DNA of 64,000 nt from Nitrospira sp. (GCA_030692565.1 JAUYAO010000047.1:1-64000), one strand, 5' to 3'. Counted from the stretch's first letter, positions 1 through 9,240 are shown. Numbers and translations: made by a program. The notes: generated by a model from the sequence alone, not told the origin.

Positions 1-108
1 TGCTGCAAGGTCTCTCGTTCAGTTGTCGTCAAGGTCAGCGGAGCTGTCGGTCGTCCCGTTCGCAGGGCGTCCTCCCTTCGATACCTGAGGACACCAGCGA
101 GGCACAAC

Positions 109-336
109 TTATTCCACGGACTTCAGAGACAGGACACTAGCTCTCTGTTGTGTAACTAATACCTCTCCCGCGTTTATCACCAAGCGACTATTTTCTCCTC
201 TTATACGTTGCAGCAGCAGGGCTCCCAGCCCAGCTGCTGCACGAATCTCAATAGGACCCTGAGATCCTAACGGGACAATACCAATCAAACCCAAATCGAA
301 GGTCACTGACACCGACTGATTTGTGGAGAATCCCAT
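109..336 (-). CDS. Hypothetical 75-aa protein, doubtful
   Basis: Open frame of 75 codons starting MGFSTNQSVSVTF. I recognise no family. The composition (hydrophobic, Gly-rich, no strong charge bias) could be real or could be the tail of a decayed larger gene. The region before the start has only a weak purine stretch and no clear ribosome binding site. Nothing else is seen in the first 480 bases. Confidence is low. Confidence 0.3.
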   Translation of the reverse strand: MGFSTNQSVSVTFDLGLIGIVPLGSQGPIEIRAAAGLGALLLQRIRGENSRLVINAGEVLVTQQRASVLSLKSVE

Positions 337-482
337 GATACCTGGATGCCCAGTAGATAAGAGGGCTTCGCGACACCCATCACGTCTGCCGAAAAACCAT
401 CCGTATGAAAAACGGGGCTGGCGATATTCGAATGGTTGTGCGCTGATTAAACCCTGCAGACTGGGATGAGATGAAGATGGAC

Positions 483-1373
483 TTATTGCATCGTTGCAGT
501 AGATTTCAGCCCGAAATCAATGAGACTCACGGCGGTGTTCCAGCGACGATTGGAGTTTAAGATCACGACCAACAAATCGCTGCCGTTCTGTGAAACTTTC
601 GCAATGAGGCATCGGCCCGCTTTTGAGGTGAACCCGGTTTTGACGCCTTCCACGCCGGGGATGCGTCCCAACAGCCGATTGGTGCTGTGCAAAACATACG
701 CACGGTGACCACTAATCGGGGTGATAATCTCACGTTCCTCGCGCACGAGCGCACGGAAGATCGGATTCTGTAGCGCGACCTCACTGAGCTTCGCCAGATC
801 CTCGGCCGTTGAATAGTGCTCAGGACCATCGAATCCACAGCCGTTGCTGAAGTGGGTATCGGTCAACCCGAGTGCGGCAGCTTTCGCGTTCATGAGCATG
901 ACAAACTGCTCTTCATCGCCGCCGACATGTTCCACCGCGGCCAGACAGGCGTCATTGGCCGACACGATCAGCATCGCTTTGAGCAAGTCCTCGAGTTTGA
1001 ACACTTCACCTGGACGGAGCCGAAGATGCGTTTTGGGCGCCCGCGCGGCATTGCGGCTGATGGTCGCCTGATCATCCAGCTTCCCCTTTTCCAAAATCAC
1101 CAGCGCAGACATGATTTTCGTGAGACTTGCAGGCGAGAGTCGCTTGAGAGATTCATGCTGGTAGAGCACACGGCCGGATCGAAGCTCTTTCATGAAAATG
1201 CTATGAGCGGGAGCCACTCGCCAAGGAAGGCGGTCGCCCGTTGTACTCACAGCTCGGACCTGGCGCTTATGTTTATGGCTATACTCGGCCTGGGCGTCGA
1301 GAGGACTTCCCAAGACCAAGGTCCCCAATACCGCAGCCAGAACCGTTGACGTGAGGACAAATGACTTAACCAA
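483..1373 (-). CDS. dacA: D-alanyl-D-alanine carboxypeptidase (penicillin-binding protein, S11 family)
   Basis: Removes the terminal D-Ala from peptidoglycan stem peptides in the periplasm. An N-terminal signal peptide (hydrophobic to about residue 28, then AQAEYSH) precedes the catalytic domain. The three active-site motifs are all present: SLTK at 83-86 (nucleophile Ser and Lys), SAN at 138-140 and KTG at 245-247. At 296 aa it lacks most of the C-terminal beta domain and amphipathic anchor of PBP5, so it may be soluble in the periplasm. The start is TTG: an AAGGAG stands about 8 bases before it, and no ATG gives a signal peptide. Family sure; the exact paralogue (dacA, dacD or dacF type) is not certain. 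Confidence 0.88.
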   Translation of the reverse strand: MVKSFVLTSTVLAAVLGTLVLGSPLDAQAEYSHKHKRQVRAVSTTGDRLPWRVAPAHSIFMKELRSGRVLYQHESLKRLSPASLTKIMSALVILEKGKLDDQATISRNAARAPKTHLRLRPGEVFKLEDLLKAMLIVSANDACLAAVEHVGGDEEQFVMLMNAKAAALGLTDTHFSNGCGFDGPEHYSTAEDLAKLSEVALQNPIFRALVREEREIITPISGHRAYVLHSTNRLLGRIPGVEGVKTGFTSKAGRCLIAKVSQNGSDLLVVILNSNRRWNTAVSLIDFGLKSTATMQ

Positions 1374-1413
1374 TGAGGTGCTCCTTACCCGGACGGTGAG
1401 CTACAGGGACACA

Positions 1414-1602
1414 TTACAGCGGGTAGGATTCCCGCACTTTCCCGCCACGAACACCGCTATCAATCACCTTATGAAAGAACCGCAGGACATCCGCGAGATC
1501 AATCCAGAATCCGCAGTTCAGACAGCGCGCAAAGAGCCGCCGATTCATGAGCGTATAGTGACGCTCGACCATCATAAACCCTTTGCATTTCAAGCAACGC
1601 AT
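1414..1602 (-). CDS. Small zinc-ribbon-like protein
   Basis: Sixty-two residues with two CxxC knuckles, CLKC near residue 3 and CLNC near residue 28, separated by a basic/aromatic stretch. This spacing is typical of a single zinc ribbon. The rest is a short amphipathic tail. Function unknown; nucleic-acid or protein binding would be usual for such mini-ribbons, but that is inference. It lies just behind dacA on the same strand. The Shine-Dalgarno is poor, so the main support is the Cys pattern. Confidence 0.55.
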   Translation of the reverse strand: MRCLKCKGFMMVERHYTLMNRRLFARCLNCGFWIDLADVLRFFHKVIDSGVRGGKVRESYPL

Positions 1603-1623
1603 ACCATCGCGTCTATAGGATCA

Positions 1624-1839
1624 TTACCGAATTCGATTGAGAACAACCGCTAAGCATCCGGCCAGAAGGCCTCCACCAAGAATGGTTGTGCCGAAGGAGA
1701 CTACCGCGGTGGCGCCTGAAGCAGGCTGGGTACCTTCCAATAGATCGCGTATTCCCCCCTGCACCATGAGGACAGCAAGGGTCAGGACTGAACCCATTGC
1801 AAACCACCAGGTAAATGTTCTCAGGGGCATTACACTCAC
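1624..1839 (-). CDS. Small two-helix membrane protein
   Basis: Seventy-one residues starting at GTG (MSVMPLRTF). Two hydrophobic stretches (about residues 10-28 and 45-65), the second Gly-rich, suggest two membrane helices joined by a short loop. No recognised family. It is co-directional with the zinc-ribbon gene and the FG-GAP protein, but there is no clear ribosome binding site. A real small membrane protein is likely but not proven. Confidence 0.45.
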   Translation of the reverse strand: MSVMPLRTFTWWFAMGSVLTLAVLMVQGGIRDLLEGTQPASGATAVVSFGTTILGGGLLAGCLAVVLNRIR

Positions 1840-1938
1840 ACGGACAACAATGTGTCACGGACTCACACCTGTCGGCCACTCTAACGGAGGGTCCAAGACC
1901 TGTCAAGAAGTGCCGGCATTGCGTGTCTCGCAGAGGAG

Positions 1939-3141
1939 TCAATGCTCATTTGAAGCAATTGGCGCTGGCTTTACCGCTTTCAGTCCACGATGAAGAAAAA
2001 TTGAAACCGTCCCATTTCCATTGTCGGCCGTTACCAATCCCGGCTCTTCGACGGCATTGGTGGTTACCCAGAATGTCGCCAGTGCAAACGGGCCCGCCTT
2101 TGTAGGATAGTTCCTGGGTGGATAGTGAAAGGTTCCGTCACCGTTACCGAAGAGGATCGACAGATCGTTGGATTGCAAATTTGCAATGGCGACATCGAGG
2201 ATCCGGTCGCCATCGAAATCACGAGTAACACCTGCGATAGGACCGGCATCGGCACCTGAATCCTTGCCCGGCAAAAATGTGCCAGTGCCATTGCCGAGGT
2301 ATGTCGTGAAGCTATCTCGCTCTCCATTGATCACGAGCAGGTCGCGGTGGCGATCGTTATTAAAGTCGGCAAACGTCGCGGAGAGCGGACGTTTGCCGGT
2401 CCGATAGTCTTTAGGGTCGCGAAACGTCCCGTCTCCGTTGCCCAGCCAGATCGAGACGGCATTGGACATGGGTCCGCCGTTGGTGACGACCATGTCGATC
2501 TTCCCATCGCCATTGAGGTCCGACAGTGCCACAGACGTGGGGGTATCACCATAGGTATATTGCGCCCCATGGTGAAACTCTGGGGTTCCGGTTCCAAGAA
2601 ATATTTGGATCTTATCGTTTCGCAGCGCAACAACGACATCGGGGTGACCGTCACCATTCAGATCCTCGGTGGCCAGGGCCACTGGCGTTCGATGGACAGG
2701 GTAGTGTGGTCCCTCTTCAAACTTGCCGTTTCCTCGACCCATCAGGAACGCGACTTCATCACCTCCCGAGCAGGCCAGCACGATGTCCGCATGGGTGTCG
2801 TGGTTAAAGTCCGCCATAACCAAAGTCCGTGGCTCGACACACACTTTGATTTGAGTTTGGTCTCTAAAGCTACCATCACCATTGCCCAGCAGGATCGAGA
2901 GGGTGTTACTGGAAATATTGGTTGTGATGAGATCCGTAAACGTATCGTGATTGAAATCGCCAGTCGTAATCGTCGTGGGGTTCTTCCCGACTTTGTAGCT
3001 CGCGTAGTAGTAAAACAGATCGGGCGGGTGGTATGGATCGGCCTTGGTGCAGGACCACATCCCGATAGCCAAGAGCCAGCACAGGGCGACTTTCATGGCG
3101 TCAACCGCTCGATGAGCGGCACGAGGCGAGACAAGCTTCAC
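1939..3141 (-). CDS. FG-GAP/VCBS repeat protein, probably exported lipoprotein
   Basis: About 400 residues. An N-terminal hydrophobic segment ends in a Cys near residue 31 (IGMWSC), resembling a lipobox, though with Trp at an unusual place. Six FG-GAP units follow at intervals of about 50 residues, each with a calcium-loop-like core such as DLNGDGHPD or DFNHDTFTD. Together they form an integrin-type beta-propeller. Such proteins usually sit on the cell surface or in the periplasm and bind carbohydrate or protein; no enzymatic domain is visible. The GTG start has a GAGGGAAG just before it. An ATG 15 codons later gives a more normal signal peptide and is the alternative. Confidence 0.75.
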   Translation of the reverse strand: MKLVSPRAAHRAVDAMKVALCWLLAIGMWSCTKADPYHPPDLFYYYASYKVGKNPTTITTGDFNHDTFTDLITTNISSNTLSILLGNGDGSFRDQTQIKVCVEPRTLVMADFNHDTHADIVLACSGGDEVAFLMGRGNGKFEEGPHYPVHRTPVALATEDLNGDGHPDVVVALRNDKIQIFLGTGTPEFHHGAQYTYGDTPTSVALSDLNGDGKIDMVVTNGGPMSNAVSIWLGNGDGTFRDPKDYRTGKRPLSATFADFNNDRHRDLLVINGERDSFTTYLGNGTGTFLPGKDSGADAGPIAGVTRDFDGDRILDVAIANLQSNDLSILFGNGDGTFHYPPRNYPTKAGPFALATFWVTTNAVEEPGLVTADNGNGTVSIFLHRGLKAVKPAPIASNEH

Positions 3142-3346
3142 AACTTCCCTCTTCGCAAGATATAGGCCTATCGGCCTATTGATTCACGCCCTATTGCCCT
3201 ATGCAACGCACGCGTGGTCCCGCCGGAGTATACAGAGGGCTTGTTTCACCATGCAATCAACCTGATTTCTTCTTTTGGGGTAAAAATCAGCCTTGTTGAT
3301 GTCACGAGACTTGCGCTAGAATGAGGCTCACTTTGAGGAGGACGCA

Positions 3347-3667
3347 ATGAGCAAACATGTGAAAGTGGACATCACCATGTACGGGATCGCGGAGGTCCTG
3401 AGCTGGTGTCACGACCGAAACAAAGGCCGCATCGGTGGCGTCGATACCGAGGGCTTCCAGAAAATGAAGACGTTACTGGCGGAGAAACCGCAATCGGCGG
3501 ACTACTTCACCCTCGATCAGTTCTGGAAGAAGAAGGTCGCGCTCGATTTGACAGAAGATGAAGTGGCAACGATCGATCGGTGTCTGTACGATATTCCCAA
3601 TCTCGACAACGAACCGCTTCCGCAGATCCGCCATAAATTCTGGCCGCAAGCGGTCGGCGCGATCTAG
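3347..3667 (+). CDS. Conserved-looking hypothetical protein, 106 aa
   Basis: A good GAGGAGG lies about 6 bases before the ATG, and codon use is like the neighbours. The protein is soluble, mixed alpha, with aromatic and acidic residues (for example LDQFWKKK). No known domain is recognised and there is no signal peptide. It is a lone plus-strand gene between two minus-strand blocks, followed by a GC-rich hairpin, so it probably forms its own transcript. Confidence 0.7.
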   Translation: MSKHVKVDITMYGIAEVLSWCHDRNKGRIGGVDTEGFQKMKTLLAEKPQSADYFTLDQFWKKKVALDLTEDEVATIDRCLYDIPNLDNEPLPQIRHKFWPQAVGAI

Positions 3668-3684
3668 CCAAGAGACTTCTCCCT

Positions 3685-3708
3685 CCGGAATTGCTCACGC
3701 GATTCCGG
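3685..3708 (+). terminator. Hairpin after the 106-aa gene
   Basis: Inverted repeat CCGGAAT/ATTCCGG with a 10-base loop, starting 17 bases after the stop codon at 3667. The following bases are only moderately T-rich, so this is a probable but not textbook intrinsic terminator. Confidence 0.45.
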
Positions 3709-3822
3709 GGATTCTCACTTATCAGACGCAGTGCCGTTGCTCGCTGACACAAAAGTCAGTAGTGCTGTATGTGTATGACTAGCACAGGAGTACGGTGAAG
3801 GTTGATGAAGGCTACAGGAGCG

Positions 3823-4824
3823 CTAGAGCGCCCCTTCGCCCTTGAGATACCGGCGGAATCGACCCATGAGATCGGCCCCAAGCGTCCCCCCCTCGGGCTT
3901 TTTCGCGTTGGGATCGGAAAAATGCCCACGGATTTCCTGTAAACGCTTTTCAGCTTGATCGTTCCCCTGAAGCCGCTTCGTCTTGGTTAGCGCCGTATCA
4001 AACGCGTCAAACGTCAGCTCGTTATAGCCGAACGATCGAATACGTTTCACCGCTTTCATCATCGCCTGATTGCGAAACGTCGTCAGGGAGTCCGAGTCGA
4101 TCTCGGACAAGCCCAGCTTCCTCGCACGCCGTTCCGCCGCCTTTCGGATACCGCTCCTGACGAAATCAGGCGAGGTCTGGAGTCGCTTCCAGGCTTCATC
4201 CGACCAGGCCACCTTCTGCTGGGGCGCCTCCCACAATTGCACGACATTCGTCTCATCGATGGTCGTGAACCCTTTTTCCCGGGCCACCTCTTCCGTGTCG
4301 TGTCGGATCATGTCACTGACAAATTCCAGCGCGATCGGCGGCGAGTCTTTGATCTTCTGTTGCAGGAGCGCCAACGCACCCTCGCTCCACGTGAGCGGGG
4401 GCAACTCGCGCTCACGGGCATCGGCCATCGATTCGACCCGATCGAGTAAATCGATATTGACTTCCATATGCCCGCCTTCGCGAGCCATCTCTTCCGCAAT
4501 CTGCTTGATCATCCCGCGCATGAACTCGGGAACGGCATCGAGCCGTGCTTTGGCAGCAGCGGTCCAGGGCAACTGCCCTTTCTCCATGGCCTCCGCCGCC
4601 GACGCCATACCGGTCGCGCCCCCCATCGACCCCATCATCTGGCCCTTGAACTGGTCCAGCTTAACTTCGTCGATCTCCTCGTAACCGAGTTCCCGCGCTT
4701 TCTTTTCAGCCAGTCGCCGGACCATGCCGCGAAGGAAGACCGGAGCACGTTCCATGCGCTGCAACGCACCATCGGTCCAGCGAATCTCGGCGCCGGCAGA
4801 CTCAAGAGAATCTGAGGATGACAT
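3823..4824 (-). CDS. Tandem PCP_red-domain protein (four copies)
   Basis: Four repeats of a roughly 45-residue domain, starting near residues 15, 85, 142 and 205. Each opens with W(T/S)xxA, continues with P-x-F/A-x-R-G/F-M-x-R/K and ends ARE-x-G-(F/Y/H). The pattern matches PCP_red, the small C-terminal domain of the light-independent protochlorophyllide reductase B subunit. No catalytic reductase domain and no chlorophyll genes are in sight, so the name 'protochlorophyllide reductase' would mislead. Function unknown. A second PCP_red protein lies at 28.3 kb. The start has GAAGGAG just before it. It is the last gene of the supraoperon, after the HU/IHF gene. Confidence 0.8.
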   Translation of the reverse strand: MSSSDSLESAGAEIRWTDGALQRMERAPVFLRGMVRRLAEKKARELGYEEIDEVKLDQFKGQMMGSMGGATGMASAAEAMEKGQLPWTAAAKARLDAVPEFMRGMIKQIAEEMAREGGHMEVNIDLLDRVESMADARERELPPLTWSEGALALLQQKIKDSPPIALEFVSDMIRHDTEEVAREKGFTTIDETNVVQLWEAPQQKVAWSDEAWKRLQTSPDFVRSGIRKAAERRARKLGLSEIDSDSLTTFRNQAMMKAVKRIRSFGYNELTFDAFDTALTKTKRLQGNDQAEKRLQEIRGHFSDPNAKKPEGGTLGADLMGRFRRYLKGEGAL

Positions 4825-4843
4825 GGGAACTCCTTCTCGCTCG

Positions 4844-5122
4844 CTATTGGTTCAGTAACTCTTTGAGTTCTTTGCCGGCCTTAAAAAACGGGACGCGTTT
4901 CGCCGGCACCGCGACAGTCGCACCGGTCTTCGGATTGCGCCCTTCTTTCATCCGCCGCGCACGCAACCGGAAACTTCCGAACCCGCGGATCTCGGTCTTA
5001 TCCCCGTTCTTCAGAGAGTCTCGAATACAATCAAAAATGGTATTCACGACGACTTCGGCCTGCCGCTTAGTCAACGTGGTGACTTTCTCCGACATCTGCT
5101 CGATGATCTGCGCTTTCGTCAT
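4844..5122 (-). CDS. HU/IHF-family DNA-binding protein
   Basis: Ninety-two residues with the whole HU/IHF fold: N-terminal helices, then FGSFRLRARR and the arm-tip motif GRNPKTG, where the conserved Pro intercalates into DNA. It bends DNA in the nucleoid. Its place behind rpsA (with sppA between) matches ihfB in the rpsA-ihfB order of many bacteria, so an IHF-beta role is likely, but HU and IHF cannot be separated by eye. GGGAGGA precedes the ATG. A second, different HU gene is at 38.8 kb. Confidence 0.88.
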   Translation of the reverse strand: MTKAQIIEQMSEKVTTLTKRQAEVVVNTIFDCIRDSLKNGDKTEIRGFGSFRLRARRMKEGRNPKTGATVAVPAKRVPFFKAGKELKELLNQ

Positions 5123-5181
5123 GTCCGTCCTCCCTTCGCACCGTTGATGGACAAGTGCCCTTGCACGCCATTGCCGCGCGA

Positions 5182-6081
5182 TTAATAGGCCATGAGATAT
5201 TTCAGATTCACCCCTGAATGGAAATCGAATTTAGGCAAGACCGACGAGAGCTTCGACTCCAGCAGCTCGCGAATCGAAAACCGACGGCGCTGCTCAATGA
5301 CCTTCGGCTCACCTTCGATTCCCACGACATCGGCCGCCAACTGAATCGCATCATCCAGGTTACCAAGCTCATCGACCAGCTTCGCGGCTTTCGCCTGGCG
5401 CCCGGTAAAAATCCGGCCATCGGCCAACGCCTGAACCTCGGTCACCTCGAGCGAGCGGCCTTCGGCGACGGCTTCAATGAACTGCTTATGGACATCGTCC
5501 ATAACGGTTTGCAGCAACCCCCGCTCTTCCTCGCTCATCTTTCTCAGCGGAGAGCCGACGTCTTTGTACTTCCCGCTTTTCACAACCACGCCTTCGACGC
5601 CGATCTTCTGGAGAAGGCCCTCGACATTGGCCATCTCCATGATTACCCCGATACTTCCGGTCAGGGTTCCGGGGTTCGCCACGATACGGTCGGTCGCGGC
5701 GGCAATATAGTAGCCGCCCGACGCCGCCACGCTTCCCATCGACGCAATCACGGCTTTGTTGCTCTTGGTCCGCACCCGGCGCACCGCGTCGTAAATCTCT
5801 TGCGAGGGGACCACCCCTCCGCCCGGGCTATCGATTCGAAGCACGATCGCCTTGACGGAGGGATTCTCACTGAATTTCTTCAGCTCGCCGAGCGTTTCCT
5901 GGGCGTCAAGAATGACGCCCTCGATGCGGATCAGCGCAATGCGATCCTCGCCCGAGAGATCAAGATCGGGCAACAATACATTGACCAGGAACAGCAACCC
6001 CAAACCACCCCCCACGACCCAAAGAAACTTGCGCAGCAGAGAGCGTTTGGGGCTGCGTTCTGTTGGTTGGTCGTCAGCCAT
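5182..6081 (-). CDS. sppA: Signal peptide peptidase SppA (S49 family)
   Basis: Membrane-anchored serine protease that degrades cleaved signal peptides. One N-terminal transmembrane helix (about residues 18-38) precedes the protease domain. The nucleophile lies in ASGGYY (Ser near 121) and the catalytic Lys in VVVKSGKYKD (near 168-173), giving the Ser/Lys dyad. At 299 aa it is the short single-domain form, not the 600-aa E. coli form. It follows rpsA by 39 bases on the same strand and is probably co-transcribed. Confidence 0.9.
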   Translation of the reverse strand: MADDQPTERSPKRSLLRKFLWVVGGGLGLLFLVNVLLPDLDLSGEDRIALIRIEGVILDAQETLGELKKFSENPSVKAIVLRIDSPGGGVVPSQEIYDAVRRVRTKSNKAVIASMGSVAASGGYYIAAATDRIVANPGTLTGSIGVIMEMANVEGLLQKIGVEGVVVKSGKYKDVGSPLRKMSEEERGLLQTVMDDVHKQFIEAVAEGRSLEVTEVQALADGRIFTGRQAKAAKLVDELGNLDDAIQLAADVVGIEGEPKVIEQRRRFSIRELLESKLSSVLPKFDFHSGVNLKYLMAY

Positions 6082-6120
6082 GATGACTCATGTTTGTGTC
6101 AGACAACCGTTGGCCTCGCA

Positions 6121-7830
6121 TTAGTCTTCCGCCTGCGACTTTTTACGGCTCTGCTTCGCGGCTCGTCCGAGGCTTTGATCGAGCGCGCCTTGCGTTGAAT
6201 GATATTCATCGACCTGTCGGCGATCGGAGTCGGATTGATGTTCGCGCAAGCTGAGCGCAATCTTCCGCTCTTCACGATCGACCTTGATAATCTTCGCGGC
6301 CACGTCATCTAACAGCTTGAACTTCTCTTCGAGCTTCGCCGCACCGTCCAGTCCGGCTTCGCTGATGTGAATCAACCCTTCGACGCCGCCTTCCAGCTCG
6401 ATGAAGATCCCAAAGTCGGCCACCTTGCTGACCTTCCCAGTGACCGAATCGCCGACATGGTAGCGCGCCGGAATTTCATCATCCCACGGATCGCGTGAGA
6501 GCTGCTTGAACCCGAGTGACAGCCGTTCCTTTTCTTTGTCGATCCGCAACACGACCGCGTCGACCTTCTGCGCCTTCTTGAACAGCTCTGACGGATGCTT
6601 GATGTGCTTGGTCCACGACATATCGGAGATGTGAATCAAACCATCGATGCCCTCTTCCAGTCCAATGAAGGCCCCGAAATCGGTCAAGCTCTTCACTTTC
6701 CCTTCGATCTTCGTCCCGATCGGATACTTGCTCTCGATCATGTCCCAGGGATTGGGCGCGGTCTGCTTCATGCCCAGCGAAATCTTCCGGCTGGCGGGAT
6801 CCACGTTCAACACGGCAGCTTCCACCTGATCGCCCACGGTCACGACACGCGAAGGATGACGCACTTCATGAGTCCATGACATTTCCGAGACATGGACCAA
6901 TCCTTCAACGCCCGGCTCGAGCTCGATGAATGCTCCATAATCCGTCAAGCTCACTACCCGCCCGCGCACCCGCGTGCCGATCGGATACTTCCCGGCCACA
7001 TTGGTCCAGGGATCGGCGGACTTCTGCTTCAGTCCGAGCGAGATACGGCCGGTCTCCCGATCGTATTTCAACACGTTGACTTCCACACGATCGCCGACGG
7101 TGAACATTTCCGACGGATGGCCGACACGACCCCACGACATATCCGTGATATGGAGCAAGCCGTCGATTCCGCCGAGGTCGATAAACGCCCCGTAATCGGT
7201 GATGTTCTTGACCATACCCTGAATCAGCTGGCCTTCTTTGAGATTGGCGAGCGTGGTCTTCCGCTTCGTATCGCGAGTCTCCTCAAGAAGGACACGACGG
7301 GACACCACCACATTGCCTCGCCGATGGTTGATCTTGATGATCTTCAGCGGGAAGGTCTTGCCGACGAGACCGTCCAAATCGCGCACGGGGTGCAGGTCGA
7401 TCTGGGAGCCCGGCAAAAACGCTTTGACGCCGATATCGACCATCATGCCGCCCTTGATCCGCGAAATGATTTTCCCGTCGATGCTCTTTTCCTCATTGAA
7501 GAGCTTTTCGAGCTCTTCCCAGATCTTCATCTTGTCGGCTTTTTCTTTGGAAAGAACCAAGTTGCCGTCGTCATCTTCACATTCTTCGATGTAGACCTGG
7601 AGGCTGTCGCCCACCTTGAGGGCCTGGAGATCATCCGGCGAGAATTGATCGCTCGGGATCATGCCCTCGGACTTGTAGCCGATATCGACGACGACTTTAT
7701 CCTTCGTCAATGCCACTACGCGGCCTTCGGTGATCGTGCCCTCCTCAAGATTACGGAAGGTCTCCTCATAGAGGGCGGCCAACGCGGCGCGGTCTAACTT
7801 CGGTTCATTCCCTGTTGATGCGGTACTCAT
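6121..7830 (-). CDS. rpsA: 30S ribosomal protein S1
   Basis: 569 residues carrying six S1 RNA-binding domains in a row, each with the G-x-V-x-x-x-x-x-[YF]-G-[AV]-F-[IV] pattern (for example GMVKNITDYGAFIDLGG and GKVKSLTDFGAFIGLEE). It binds mRNA leaders on the small subunit and brings them to the decoding channel. Length and domain count are those of full bacterial S1. It sits after cmk and plsC, the usual cmk-rpsA linkage with one gene inserted. Confidence 0.96.
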   Translation of the reverse strand: MSTASTGNEPKLDRAALAALYEETFRNLEEGTITEGRVVALTKDKVVVDIGYKSEGMIPSDQFSPDDLQALKVGDSLQVYIEECEDDDGNLVLSKEKADKMKIWEELEKLFNEEKSIDGKIISRIKGGMMVDIGVKAFLPGSQIDLHPVRDLDGLVGKTFPLKIIKINHRRGNVVVSRRVLLEETRDTKRKTTLANLKEGQLIQGMVKNITDYGAFIDLGGIDGLLHITDMSWGRVGHPSEMFTVGDRVEVNVLKYDRETGRISLGLKQKSADPWTNVAGKYPIGTRVRGRVVSLTDYGAFIELEPGVEGLVHVSEMSWTHEVRHPSRVVTVGDQVEAAVLNVDPASRKISLGMKQTAPNPWDMIESKYPIGTKIEGKVKSLTDFGAFIGLEEGIDGLIHISDMSWTKHIKHPSELFKKAQKVDAVVLRIDKEKERLSLGFKQLSRDPWDDEIPARYHVGDSVTGKVSKVADFGIFIELEGGVEGLIHISEAGLDGAAKLEEKFKLLDDVAAKIIKVDREERKIALSLREHQSDSDRRQVDEYHSTQGALDQSLGRAAKQSRKKSQAED

Positions 7831-7885
7831 GGACAGATCCTAATCCTCCGGCATGGGCCGGGTGCTGATGGTGAAGAAACCGGGC

Positions 7886-8584
7886 TCACTCAGCGTTGCG
7901 AGCTCCGGTAGTCGGCGGCTCCGGTGACACTCGCTCGCCTTCATGTCCCACCATGGGAGGAGGAACATTTCCGAGGGCGGCGATATGCGTGATCACCGTG
8001 CGGCTGACCTGTTGGTAAAATCGCTTGGCATCTCCCTTATCGTGTTCTTTGGGATGCCCGCTCTCGAAAGTCAGCGGGTCTCCCAGCTTCACCGTCACCT
8101 GCCGAAACCTTGGCCACCTGGCACCGGTCGGCAAGACGTCGAATGTCCCTTTCAAATAGGCTGGCACCACCGGACAACCGGTCTGCGAAACGATCACCCC
8201 AATGCCTGATTTCGGCTGCCGCAAATGGCCATCGTGACTGCGTCCGCCTTCCGGAAAGATCACCACGACCTTACCGGCCTGAATCAGGCTGATCGCTTTC
8301 CCGAATGCCTCCCGGTCTAACCGGCCCGGTCGGAGCGGGATCCAGCCAAGCCGCTGCAAAATCCCGTTAAGCACCGGCACAGGAAACAAGTCGTTGCGTC
8401 CGAGATACCAGGCCCGCCGCTTCATCCCGCAACCCAGAAGCGGAATATCGACGTAACTGGCGTGATTGGCCGCAATGAGTATTCCGCCGGTCCGCGGCAA
8501 CGTCCCTTCCACTTTGTACCGAAACAAGACCGCTGCGGAGACTCGCACCAAGACCCAGAGGATCCCGTAGACCAACCCGCTCAC
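7886..8584 (-). CDS. plsC: 1-acyl-sn-glycerol-3-phosphate acyltransferase
   Basis: Transfers the second acyl chain to lysophosphatidate in membrane lipid synthesis. It has an N-terminal hydrophobic helix, the catalytic NHASYVD box (H-x4-D, residues 40-46) and the substrate-binding FPEGGRS box near residue 120. The start is GTG, overlapping the cmk stop by four bases (GTGA), which indicates translational coupling. The last 35 residues are a charged, Pro-rich tail outside the domain. Confidence 0.9.
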   Translation of the reverse strand: MSGLVYGILWVLVRVSAAVLFRYKVEGTLPRTGGILIAANHASYVDIPLLGCGMKRRAWYLGRNDLFPVPVLNGILQRLGWIPLRPGRLDREAFGKAISLIQAGKVVVIFPEGGRSHDGHLRQPKSGIGVIVSQTGCPVVPAYLKGTFDVLPTGARWPRFRQVTVKLGDPLTFESGHPKEHDKGDAKRFYQQVSRTVITHIAALGNVPPPMVGHEGERVSPEPPTTGARNAE

Positions 8585-9240
8585 GAGACCGCCGCAACCA
8601 CCGCCAGCATCTGCTCCACCACATCTTCAATCCGCAACGACGAGGTATCGATCAATCGCGCATCGGCTGCGGGCACGAGCGGCGCGACCGCGCGCGTTCG
8701 ATCCCGTTCGTCGCGACCGGACAAATCCTGATAGGTCTTCTCCATCGGCCCGCCATGGCCGGCAGCCACCAGCTCGCGATGGCGACGCTCGGCCCGCACG
8801 GTCGCGTCTGCCTCAAGAAAGAATTTCACCGGCGCTGAGGGAAACACTTTGGTCCCGATGTCACGGCCTTCAGCCACGACCGAGCCGCGCTGCCCGATTT
8901 GGCGTTGCACCGGCAAGAGCCATTCGCGGACGGCAGGGATCGCCGAGACGATAGAGGCCGCTGCCGTCACGTCGGGCGTACGCAATTCATTCGTGACATC
9001 CACATCGTTGACCAATACCAGCATCGCACCGTTTTGAAACAACATCTGAATCGAGAGGGATGGAAGCAGGGCCGTCACCTGCTCCTGATGCGACGGATCG
9101 ATTCCGCTCCGCAGCGTCTTCCAGGCCACCGCCCGATAGAGCGCTCCCGTATCAAGATAGAGATAGCCCAGCCTCGCCGCCAGCTGTCGAGCAACCGTAC
9201 TTTTCCCCACGCCGGCTGGTCCATCAATCGCGATGATCAC
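8581..9240 (-). CDS. cmk: Cytidylate kinase
   Basis: Phosphorylates CMP and dCMP to the diphosphates. The P-loop GPAGVGKST lies at the N-terminus, followed by the CMP-binding region (DTGALYRAVAW) and the lid with DxxGRDxRD character (LSGRDERDRTR). I place the start at the GTG before IIAIDGPAG, giving 219 aa as in the family; a TTG seven codons upstream is possible but lies inside the Shine-Dalgarno area. The stop overlaps the plsC start. Confidence 0.93.
   Translation of the reverse strand: MIIAIDGPAGVGKSTVARQLAARLGYLYLDTGALYRAVAWKTLRSGIDPSHQEQVTALLPSLSIQMLFQNGAMLVLVNDVDVTNELRTPDVTAAASIVSAIPAVREWLLPVQRQIGQRGSVVAEGRDIGTKVFPSAPVKFFLEADATVRAERRHRELVAAGHGGPMEKTYQDLSGRDERDRTRAVAPLVPAADARLIDTSSLRIEDVVEQMLAVVAAVS

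Noticed and set aside
3823-4824. Annotation as protochlorophyllide reductase
   Set aside because: Only the small PCP_red domain is present; no nitrogenase-like catalytic part or chlorophyll genes.
5218-6198. Long plus-strand ORF over sppA
   Set aside because: Shadow of sppA; codon positions fit the minus-strand gene, and the active-site motifs are on that strand. The same holds for long antisense frames over rpsA, aroA, thrS and the sulfite reductase.
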